A stretch of DNA of 64,000 nucleotides from the NCBI RefSeq assembly GCF_014648055.1, contig NZ_BMQJ01000005.1, forward strand, positions 248,001 through 312,000, in the 5' to 3' direction. Under the pieces are notes generated by a model that was given only the letters and a program-made list of their open reading frames with translations, ran no database searches and was not told the DNA's origin. Positions 7,175 to 13,887 of the stretch are shown piece by piece. Numbering within the stretch: the first letter of the stretch is position 1; each line of letters begins with the position of its first letter. The DNA comes from Streptosporangium pseudovulgare. Lineage in GTDB: Bacteria; Actinomycetota; Actinomycetes; Streptosporangiales; Streptosporangiaceae. The position numbers were made by a program, and so were the translations under genes.

Positions 7175-8476
7175 ATGGCGATGCGGTTCGAGCACGAGTT
7201 CACCGTTCCGGTTCCCGTCGAGCAGGCGTGGTCCGTGCTGCTCGACGTCGAACGGATCGCGCCGTGCCTGCCCGGGGCCGCACTGGAGAAGGCGGAGGGC
7301 GACTCCTTCACCGGCCGGATGAAGGTGAAGGTCGGGCCGATCACGGTGACCTACCGGGGAGAGGCCGCGTTCGAGAGCGTGGACGAGAACGCCCGGACCC
7401 TGGCCCTGCGGGCCTCGGGCCGGGAGACCCGCGGCTCCGGCACGGCGAACGCGACGGTCACCGCGCGACTGCGCCCCGATGACGCCGGAGGCCCCGGGCG
7501 ACCGGGCGCGGAGGGGACGGCGGGTTCGGCGGGTTCGGCGGGCTCCGAGGGAACCGCGGGTTCGGCGAGTCCGGCGGGTTCGGCGGAATCCGGAGGCCCG
7601 GCCGGTTCGGCCACCCGGGTCACCGTCGAGACCTCCTTCAACGTGACCGGCCGCCCCGCGCAGTTCGGCCGGGGCGTGATGGGCGAGGTCGGGGCCAAGC
7701 TGATCGACAGGTTCGCGGCCAACCTCGCCGCGTTGCTGGAGGCCGCCGAGGCGGGGCCCGCCACGGCGGACACCGTCCCCCTGACGCCGGTCCCCGCACC
7801 GGAGCCCGCCATCCCGGCGCAGGCCCCGCCCGACCGGACGACCGGCACCCCCGAGACGAACGGTCAGGGCACGGCCGGGACACCGCGGGCGGACGGCCAG
7901 GGCGCGGCCGGGACACCGGGAACGGGTGGTCAGAACACGATCGGAACACCCGAAGCGAACGGCCAGGGCACAGGCGGAACCCCTCGGACGGACGGCCAGG
8001 GCACGGCCGGGACAGCTGAAGCGGACAACCGGGGCGCAGGCGGAACTCCTCGGATGGACGGTCAGGGCGCAGCTAGGACACCCGAAGCGGACGACCGGGG
8101 CACGGCCGGCCGGGCCGCCGACGGCCGGAAGGAGTCGCCCCGCCACCTCACCGCCGTGCCCTCCCCGACCGAGACGCCCGAGGGATCCGAGGCTTCCAAG
8201 GAGCCGGAGAGATCCGACACTGCGGAGACGGCCGGCGCCTCCGGGGACCTGGCCCCGGTCACGGAGCTCTCCCCTGCCGGGGCCGAGCGGGCCGCCGGCC
8301 GGGACACCCACCCGGCCGGCACCTCCCGGACCTCCCTCACCGCGGACGAGGAGGCCCTCGATCTGATGGAGATCGCCGGCATCCCCCTGCTCAGACGTGC
8401 CGCCCCGTTGCTGGGGGCCGTGGCGGGCCTGGCGGTCGCGGCCTGGCTGACCCGCAGGGCCCTGCGTCGCCGCTGA
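7175..8476 (+). CDS. CoxG-like SRPBCC protein with repeat linker and C-terminal membrane anchor
   Basis: 433 residues from ATG 7175 (GAGGAG 7 bp upstream). The first ~190 residues are an SRPBCC/CoxG domain: FEHEFTVPVPVEQAW, CLPGA, and the terminal helix FGRGVMGEVGAKLIDRFAANL. The domain is interrupted near residue 110 by a Gly/Ser/Ala-rich insertion. A linker of about 200 residues follows, including eight 11-residue repeats (DNA 7856-8119; consensus xDGQGxAGTPx). One hydrophobic helix of about 20 residues then precedes a basic end, RRALRRR. CoxG proteins help recruit CO dehydrogenase to the membrane; this layout would tether the domain by a flexible stalk. The tail is unusual; typical CoxG proteins are about 150-220 residues. 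Confidence 0.85.
   Translation: MAMRFEHEFTVPVPVEQAWSVLLDVERIAPCLPGAALEKAEGDSFTGRMKVKVGPITVTYRGEAAFESVDENARTLALRASGRETRGSGTANATVTARLRPDDAGGPGRPGAEGTAGSAGSAGSEGTAGSASPAGSAESGGPAGSATRVTVETSFNVTGRPAQFGRGVMGEVGAKLIDRFAANLAALLEAAEAGPATADTVPLTPVPAPEPAIPAQAPPDRTTGTPETNGQGTAGTPRADGQGAAGTPGTGGQNTIGTPEANGQGTGGTPRTDGQGTAGTAEADNRGAGGTPRMDGQGAARTPEADDRGTAGRAADGRKESPRHLTAVPSPTETPEGSEASKEPERSDTAETAGASGDLAPVTELSPAGAERAAGRDTHPAGTSRTSLTADEEALDLMEIAGIPLLRRAAPLLGAVAGLAVAAWLTRRALRRR
7856..8119 (+). repeat. eight 33-bp in-frame repeats in coxG-like gene
   Basis: Eight consecutive 33-bp units encode 11-residue repeats such as ADGQGAAGTPG, TDGQGTAGTAE and MDGQGAARTPE. Third-position and coding changes between copies show that the array is not newly made. 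It forms the polar stalk between the SRPBCC domain and the membrane helix. Confidence 0.85.
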
Positions 8477-8613
8477 CCCGACCGCCGCCCACCCGCGCCG
8501 GCTCCTTCACACCTCCCACGGTGTGGAGGAGGGCGCGGCGGAGGCCGGGCGCCGCCGTACGGGCGCCCCGCCACCGCCCGCCACCGCGTCGGGCCGGACG
8601 GCGCACGGCCGGC

Positions 8614-9753
8614 TCAGCGCAGGCACCCCTTCCCGCTGTCCGGATCGCAGCCCTTCGGAACGGCCGGTTCGTCGTCGGTCCAGCCGAGTCGCTTGACCAC
8701 CCTGGAGTACACGCCGGTCCCCGGAAGGGTCTTCCGGCCGGCGGGCGGGGCGGGGGGCACCTCCCGGACCCCCAGCGGGTCACCCGTCTCCCGGTCGATC
8801 ACGAGCTGCTGCTCCGGCTCGCCGGGCCCGCCCCCGCGCAGGACGGCCACCCCCACCCGTCCGTCGGCGTCCAGGACCCCGTCCACGACCCGGGCCCCGG
8901 GCAGCCCGGCGAGCATGCGGTAGACGGCCGCCCTGGTCCCCGGGGTGGCCGGGGTGTCCAGGAGGAGGCTCTCACCGATCCCCCACAGCCAGTCGTCCCG
9001 CTCGGCGGCCTCCGCCCGCACCACCTGTGCGGGCACGTCCCTCTTCCTGGCCTTCCATTCGGCGGGCCAGTACGACAGGAGCCTCTCCTCCAGGGCCGCG
9101 GGGTCGTGGGGAAGGTCGCGGATCTCCCGCGCGCTCAGCCCCAGGGTCGCCCGCTGGAGCACCTCCTCCGCGTCGGTGACGATGTACCGCGTCTTCCCGG
9201 CGGGGAGCATGTCGTTCTCGCAGTCGGTGTCCGAACCGCAGAGCCGGGGCGAGCCGGCTTTCTTCCACTCGGCCCGGTCGGCGGCGGCCACGGGCCGGGT
9301 GCCGAGCCCGCTGGCCGCGATGACCCGTTTCCGGCCCGGCCCCACCCACAGGACCTGTCCGCCGCGTTCCTCGACGAGGAACGTGTGCCCCGCGACGCTG
9401 ATCCGCACCCGGTTGGAGTGCTCCGTCTCCCCGCGCCAGTACCGGCGGCCGGTCGCCTCCGGTCGCCGGGCCAGCCGGTCGGCGGCGGCGGCGAGCACCT
9501 CCCCGGCACTCGCCCGCGTGACCGCGACGGCCGGACCGGCTGGATCGGCCGGGTCGCCGCCGAGCCTCGGGACGACCGCGACCGTGCCGATGACCGCGAC
9601 GGTCGCGGTCGCCGCCACCAGCACCCCGGTCCACCGGGGAACCCTCCGGGGTTTCGGGCCGCCCAGCACCCGAGCCCTCGCCTCGGCGACCTTCGCCGGG
9701 TCGGGCGGCGCGACGTCGGGCATCACCGCGTCGACGAGCCTGAAATCGTTCAT
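8614..9753 (-). CDS. CU044_5270-type membrane protein, putative sigma-factor partner 1
   Basis: 379 residues from ATG 9753. A cytoplasmic N-terminus of about 45 residues is followed by one membrane helix (VLVAATATVAVIGTVAVV) and a large extracytoplasmic domain with three cysteines. It matches the actinobacterial CU044_5270 family, which is nearly always encoded directly after an ECF sigma factor, as here (4-bp ATGA overlap with the sigma gene). No zinc anti-sigma motif (HxxxCxxC) is present. It may act as a membrane anti-sigma factor or signal sensor; that is inferred from position and topology. Convergent with the coxG-like gene. Confidence 0.85.
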   Translation of the reverse strand: MNDFRLVDAVMPDVAPPDPAKVAEARARVLGGPKPRRVPRWTGVLVAATATVAVIGTVAVVPRLGGDPADPAGPAVAVTRASAGEVLAAAADRLARRPEATGRRYWRGETEHSNRVRISVAGHTFLVEERGGQVLWVGPGRKRVIAASGLGTRPVAAADRAEWKKAGSPRLCGSDTDCENDMLPAGKTRYIVTDAEEVLQRATLGLSAREIRDLPHDPAALEERLLSYWPAEWKARKRDVPAQVVRAEAAERDDWLWGIGESLLLDTPATPGTRAAVYRMLAGLPGARVVDGVLDADGRVGVAVLRGGGPGEPEQQLVIDRETGDPLGVREVPPAPPAGRKTLPGTGVYSRVVKRLGWTDDEPAVPKGCDPDSGKGCLR

Positions 9754-10289
9754 CGGACCTCCGTCCCGAGCGACGTGTGCAGCTTGTTCCTGGCCCGGCT
9801 GAGCCGTGAGGCCACGGTGCCGTAGGCGACCCCGAGGGCCTGGGCGACCTCGTCGTAGGTCAGGCCGCCGTACGCGACGAGCAGCACCACGTCGCGCTCG
9901 CCCTTCGACAGGCCCGCCAGCGCCCCCGAGAGCCGGCCGACCGTCACCCCCGCCGTCACGCGGTCGGCGACCCGCTGGTCGTGGCCGTCGTCGTCGGGTG
10001 GCGGGCCGGTCCTGGCCAGCGCCCGGTAACGCCGTACCTCGGCCCGGCGGTGGCGGCCGATCAGGTTGGTGGCGATGCCGTACAGCCAGGGGCGGACTCC
10101 GCCTCGGGCGGGGTCGAAGCGGTGGCGGCGGCGGAAGGCGATGAGGAAGGTCTCGGCGGCGAGGTCCTCGGCGGTGTCGAGGTCGAGCCGCCGTCCGATG
10201 TAGCGGCGGATCTCCTCGTAGTGCGCGTCGAAGACGGCGCCGAACCGCTCGGGGTCGGCGACCGGCGCGGCGTCGGGGACGGTGATCAT
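9750..10289 (-). CDS. ECF RNA polymerase sigma factor 1
   Basis: 179 residues from ATG 10289, preceded by AAGGGAG; a GTG 54 nt further upstream is possible. Region 2 runs from about residue 17 (AHYEEIRRYIGRR, AEDLAAETFLIAFRRR, PWLYGIATNLIGRHRR). Region 4 lies at about 115-170 (LSKGERDVVLLVAYGGLTYDEVAQALGV, then GTVASRLSRARNKL). No extra domains. It is translationally coupled to the CU044_5270-type gene and lies just downstream of a second, homologous module, so the pair probably arose by tandem duplication. It directs RNA polymerase to an unknown regulon. Confidence 0.93.
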   Translation of the reverse strand: MITVPDAAPVADPERFGAVFDAHYEEIRRYIGRRLDLDTAEDLAAETFLIAFRRRHRFDPARGGVRPWLYGIATNLIGRHRRAEVRRYRALARTGPPPDDDGHDQRVADRVTAGVTVGRLSGALAGLSKGERDVVLLVAYGGLTYDEVAQALGVAYGTVASRLSRARNKLHTSLGTEVR

Positions 10290-10402
10290 GCAAGGGGCTC
10301 CCTTGCCCGAAGGACAGGACGTCTCTTCTTGCCCTTCACCCACCGCCCCCTTCCCGGATTTTTCAGCCCTTTCCGGGTTCTCAGCCGCACACCTCTACGG
10401 CT

Positions 10403-11356
10403 CTACGGCCGTTCGCCCGGCTTGCCGACGATCCCGGCCCGCAGATGCGCGGTCCACACGACGGGGGTGCCCGCCTTGACCTCGCGTGTTCCGGCGGGGG
10501 TGGTGTAGGTGCGGGTGGCGACGGTCTCGCCGTACGTCCCCAGGTAGGTGTACTCCTTCGGGCTCAGGATGATCTCGAAGCGCTCCCACCGCCCCACGTA
10601 GGAGAACGCGACCCCGTGCCGGCCGGCGGCGTCCACCGCGTCCTGCTTGACCGACACGCCTTCGATCATCGGCAGTGCACGGAACAGCGCGGCCCGCACT
10701 TCCGGTTCGAGCGCCTGTTCGTTCATGACCCGGGAGATCGTCTCGACGATCCGCTGCTCGTCCGGCCCGTCGTCGCCGGGCGGCGCGGGAGTCTCGGCGA
10801 CGGCCGTCCTGATCCGGGCGAGCACCCGCTCCGGGGTGACGGGCGCCTCGGCCAGATCGGCGGCGGTGACGCCGGGACCGGCCTCGTGGATGACGAGCCT
10901 GCCCTTGCCGTCGTCCAGGGCCGTCTGCCTGCCGTCCACGCTGTTCCACAGCTCCAAGGTGGTCCGCTTGTTCCGGTCCACCTCGGGTTCGGGTTCCTCG
11001 CGAAGCGGCGCGATCGTCTCCTTGACGTACAGCCACTTGCCCGGAGAGGGAACGGTCTCGTAGGGGTTCGTCGCCGCGGCCCTCGCGGCCCGCTCGCCGA
11101 GCTGCTGGACGCTCGCCACGGGGATGAGGGCCGATCGGCCGCCGTCGTCGCCCGTGAGAGCGATGCCCCCTCCCACGGCCACGGCCACCGACAGCGACGC
11201 GGCGAAGGCCAGGCGCCACACCGGACGGGGCATGAGACGCCGGCGAGGTGCGGGGGCCGGCTCACGCATCGCCCGCAGCAACCGGGCACGTGCCGCGTCC
11301 TCCGCCTGGCGGGTGATCACAGGGGCGGAGCCGCGAAAGTCCTTGATCTCGTCCAT
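10403..11356 (-). CDS. CU044_5270-type membrane protein, putative sigma-factor partner 2
   Basis: 317 residues from ATG 11356; a GTG at 11359 would give the 4-bp GTGA overlap instead of TGATG. A basic cytoplasmic N-terminus of about 47 residues leads into one membrane helix (LAFAASLSVAVAVGGGIAL) and an extracytoplasmic domain. The domain has family features GKWLYVKET near residue 105 and a C-terminal section around KEYTYLGTYGETVATRTY. It differs strongly in sequence from partner 1 but shares topology and gene order. Probable sensor or anti-sigma protein for the sigma factor encoded just upstream; not proven. Confidence 0.85.
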   Translation of the reverse strand: MDEIKDFRGSAPVITRQAEDAARARLLRAMREPAPAPRRRLMPRPVWRLAFAASLSVAVAVGGGIALTGDDGGRSALIPVASVQQLGERAARAAATNPYETVPSPGKWLYVKETIAPLREEPEPEVDRNKRTTLELWNSVDGRQTALDDGKGRLVIHEAGPGVTAADLAEAPVTPERVLARIRTAVAETPAPPGDDGPDEQRIVETISRVMNEQALEPEVRAALFRALPMIEGVSVKQDAVDAAGRHGVAFSYVGRWERFEIILSPKEYTYLGTYGETVATRTYTTPAGTREVKAGTPVVWTAHLRAGIVGKPGERP

Positions 11357-11949
11357 CACGCGTCCTGTCTTGTCGGATCGTCATTTCCCAGGGCGGCCCT
11401 GGTCTTCCTCCGGGCCCGGTGCAGGCGCGAGCGCACGGTCCCCACCGGGATGCCGAGCGCCTCGGCGACCTCCTCGTACGACAGGTCGCCCCACGCCACC
11501 AGCAGCAACACGTCACGATCGCCCCGAGACAGGCCCGCCAGCGCCCTCGCGAGCACGCGGTCCTTCTCCTGGGCGGCCACACGGTCGACGACCGCGTCCG
11601 CCATCGGTTCCGGCAGCGGGTCCTGGCCCGTACGGCACAGCGACCTCAGGAACCGTTCCTCGCTGCGCCGGTGCCTGGCGATCAGCCTGGTGGCGATGCC
11701 GTACAGCCACGGCCTGGCCAGCCGCTGCGCCAGGTCGTAGGACGCGCGTCGCCGGAAGGCGATCAGAAACGTCTCGGCCGCGATGTCGTCGGCCGCCTGG
11801 GTGCCGAGCCGACGGGCCGCGTAACGGTGGATCTGCCGGACGTAGCGATCGAAAATCCCGGCGAACCACTCCGGGTCGTCGTGCGAGCGACGGATGAGTT
11901 CCGCATCACCATCCTCCTCCACCCTCTCGACCGATTCTGTTCGTGTCAT
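11356..11949 (-). CDS. ECF RNA polymerase sigma factor 2
   Basis: 197 residues from ATG 11949. Region 2 (FAGIFDRYVRQIHRYAARRL, ADDIAAETFLIAFRRR, RPWLYGIATRLIARHRR) and region 4 (LSRGDRDVLLLVAWGDLSYEEVAEALGI, GTVRSRLHRARRKTR) are complete. It is clearly paralogous to sigma factor 1, with nearly identical spacing of landmarks such as FLIAFRRR and PWLYGIAT. It ends on TGATG with its membrane partner. Upstream DNA (11950-12081) separates it from a GNAT gene on the same strand. Confidence 0.93.
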   Translation of the reverse strand: MTRTESVERVEEDGDAELIRRSHDDPEWFAGIFDRYVRQIHRYAARRLGTQAADDIAAETFLIAFRRRASYDLAQRLARPWLYGIATRLIARHRRSEERFLRSLCRTGQDPLPEPMADAVVDRVAAQEKDRVLARALAGLSRGDRDVLLLVAWGDLSYEEVAEALGIPVGTVRSRLHRARRKTRAALGNDDPTRQDA

Positions 11950-12081
11950 GCCTGCTGTCTCCCGATGGGCCGGACCCGGTTCTCGCCGGGTCCGGTCCCG
12001 CCCCGTGCCGGTTCGTGACCTTTCCGGCCCGCGGCGGGCGGCCCCCGTCTCCCGGGGATCGACGGCTTCCCGGGACGGTCC

Positions 12082-12636
12082 TCAGGGCAGGAGCGGCGCG
12101 TCGCCGGGCGTCGCCGGGGTGAGGCGGTAGTGGGTGTCCTCGATCGGGGGGTACGGCTCGGGCAGCGGATGGGTGTCGGTGCGGCCGGACGGGACGAAGC
12201 CGAAGCGCTCGTAGAAGCGGCGGGCCTGGCCGTTGCCGGTCGCGACCCACAGGCCGATCTCCTCGTGCCCGGCGGCCCGCAGCCGGGTCACCGCGTCCGC
12301 CAGCAGGGCCCGTCCGAGCCCGGCGGACTGCGCCTCGGGCAGCACGTAGAGGGTGAAGACCTCGCCGCCGCCGATCTCCTCGTCCCGGCAGCGGCCGAAG
12401 TTGACGAAGCCGGTGATCCCGCCCTCCGTCTCGGCGACCACGAGCGGCGTGCGTCCCTCGGCCAGGGCGTCGGCGAGCCCCCGCTCCATCTGGACCACCC
12501 GGTCCGGATCGACCCCGAGCGCGTCGAGGTAGTCATCGGGCATGAGGCCGCGGTAGGCGGCCCGCCACGTCGCCACCCGCACGCGTTCCACGGCCGCCAC
12601 GTCCTCCGGGACACCATGACGGATCTTGAATTCCAT
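12082..12636 (-). CDS. GNAT-family N-acetyltransferase
   Basis: 184 residues from ATG 12636, which removes an unlikely basic extension. The N-terminal strand-helix is KIRHGVPEDVAAVERVRVATWRAAY. The acetyl-CoA-binding V/LxVLPExQxxGLGxxLL loop is seen as YVLPEAQSAGLGRALL near residue 95, followed by WVATGNGQARRFYERFGF. These are standard GNAT motifs A and B. Substrate unknown; relatives acetylate amines, peptides or antibiotics. Same strand as the sigma modules but separated by about 130 bp, so probably a separate transcript. Confidence 0.9.
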   Translation of the reverse strand: MEFKIRHGVPEDVAAVERVRVATWRAAYRGLMPDDYLDALGVDPDRVVQMERGLADALAEGRTPLVVAETEGGITGFVNFGRCRDEEIGGGEVFTLYVLPEAQSAGLGRALLADAVTRLRAAGHEEIGLWVATGNGQARRFYERFGFVPSGRTDTHPLPEPYPPIEDTHYRLTPATPGDAPLLP

Positions 12637-12730
12637 GGCGGAATGATCCGGTGTCCGGCTGGCACGGGCAACGGGATATCGCGCGGCATGGCGCGGGACG
12701 GGCAGGAAGTCTCGTGTCACCGGCCCCGAT

Positions 12731-13189
12731 TCAGGACACGGCCCTGACCCGGGCGGCCTGCTCCTCCTGGACCCCGCGGGCGGTACGCAGGAAGTCGAGG
12801 ATGACGGCCAGATCGTCCGGCCCGTACTTCCGCAGCGCCTGGGCGCCCGCCTGACCGACGGGAACGAAGATCTCGGCCTCGGCCGACCGGGCGGCGTCGG
12901 TCGCGGCGACCAGGACGCGGCGGCGGTTGCCCGGATCGGCGGAACGGACCACCATGCTCGCGCGCTCCAGCCGGTCGATGACCGTGGTGGTGGCCGCAGG
13001 GCTCAGCTTCAGCGCGACGCTGATCCGGCCCGCGGGCACCGGGCCTTCGGCCAGTACCACGTCGAGGCAGCGCAGGTCGGTGCGGTTGAGGCCGAGCCGG
13101 GCGGCGGCCGCCTCGTCGAAGGCGTCGAAGCTCTGCTGCAGTCGCCGGAGCTCCATGGCGATCTCTCCGATGACATTATGTTTCGACAT
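12731..13189 (-). CDS. MarR-family transcriptional regulator
   Basis: 152 residues from ATG 13189; ATG 13213 and ATG 13156 are alternatives. The first would start inside the operator palindrome, so 13189 is preferred. The winged helix is visible as LRCLDVVLAEGPVPAGRISVALKLS, then ATTTVIDRLERASMVVRSADPGNRRRVLV. The helices on either side are for dimerisation. It is divergent from a SnoaL-like gene, with a 15-bp palindrome (TTTCGTT-G-AACGAAA) in between, the classic set-up of a MarR repressor acting on itself and its neighbour. The ligand is unknown. Confidence 0.9.
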   Translation of the reverse strand: MSKHNVIGEIAMELRRLQQSFDAFDEAAAARLGLNRTDLRCLDVVLAEGPVPAGRISVALKLSPAATTTVIDRLERASMVVRSADPGNRRRVLVAATDAARSAEAEIFVPVGQAGAQALRKYGPDDLAVILDFLRTARGVQEEQAARVRAVS

Positions 13190-13227
13190 TCGAATCTTTC
13201 TGTTATCGTACATTTCGTTGAACGAAA
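13182..13227. promoter_or_regulatory. probable MarR operators between divergent genes
   Basis: Main site 13213-13227: arms TTTCGTT and AACGAAA around one central G, a perfect palindrome. A second weaker site at 13182-13194 has arms TTCGA and TCGAA around CAT and overlaps the MarR start codon. The region between the two genes is AT-rich compared with the rest of the window. Binding by the adjacent MarR protein is inferred from position and symmetry. Confidence 0.75.
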
Positions 13228-13255
13228 CGAAGATATCACTCGTGGAGGTACCACC

Positions 13256-13774
13256 ATGCACTCGACCGCCCCCACCGGATCCGCCTCCGGCACGCGAACC
13301 GGCGACACCGCTCAGATCGAAAAGCTCTTCACCGACTTCATGGCGGCCTGGACGGCGGGTGACGCCCAGGCGTTCGGCGCGCTGTTCACCGACGACTCCG
13401 AGTACGTCTCCTACGACGGCACCATCGCCCGCGGTCGCCGGGCCCACCAGCACAACCACGACAAACTCTTCCGCGGCGTCCTGGCCGGTTCGGCGCTGGT
13501 CGGCGACCTGGAGTCGGTCCGCCACCTCACGCCGGACGTGGCGATCGTGCACGGCACGGCCTCCGTCCTGATGCCCTGGCGATCCACGCTCCCCAGGCGA
13601 CGGCTGTCACGGCAGACCATCGTCGTGGTGCGGACAGAAGCCGGCTGGAAGATCGGCGCCATTCACAACGGCCGCGTCCGCCCCGTCACCGTTCCCGGTC
13701 CCGATGCGTTCCCCTCCAGGATGTCCAAGCTGATGGCGCGCGTCGCCCACCGGCTCGGCCTCGGCCGGCGCTGA
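13256..13774 (+). CDS. SnoaL/SgcJ-like NTF2-fold protein
   Basis: 172 residues from ATG 13256 with GTGGAGG upstream. The NTF2-like core is FTDFMAAWTAGDAQAFGALFTDDSEYVSYDG, then GVLAGSALVGDLESV and VVRTEAGWKIGAIHNGRV, matching the SgcJ/EcaC family of about 130-150 residues. A basic C-terminal tail (MARVAHRLGLGRR) is extra. Divergent from the MarR gene and probably its target. The family includes polyketide cyclases and small-molecule-binding proteins; the substrate cannot be predicted. Confidence 0.87.
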   Translation: MHSTAPTGSASGTRTGDTAQIEKLFTDFMAAWTAGDAQAFGALFTDDSEYVSYDGTIARGRRAHQHNHDKLFRGVLAGSALVGDLESVRHLTPDVAIVHGTASVLMPWRSTLPRRRLSRQTIVVVRTEAGWKIGAIHNGRVRPVTVPGPDAFPSRMSKLMARVAHRLGLGRR

Positions 13775-13887
13775 CCCCGCGGACCCGGCGGGCCCCGGGA
13801 CGGCGCCGGCCGGGCGCGGGTAAAAACTCCGGTGCGCAATGCGCAAACCCGACGAACCCTCTCCGAGTCCAGGGAACATCTCGAAAT

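Noticed and set aside
7856-8119. 33-bp repeats as a CRISPR array
   Set aside because: The units are directly contiguous, without spacers, in frame and code for a linker inside the coxG-like protein.
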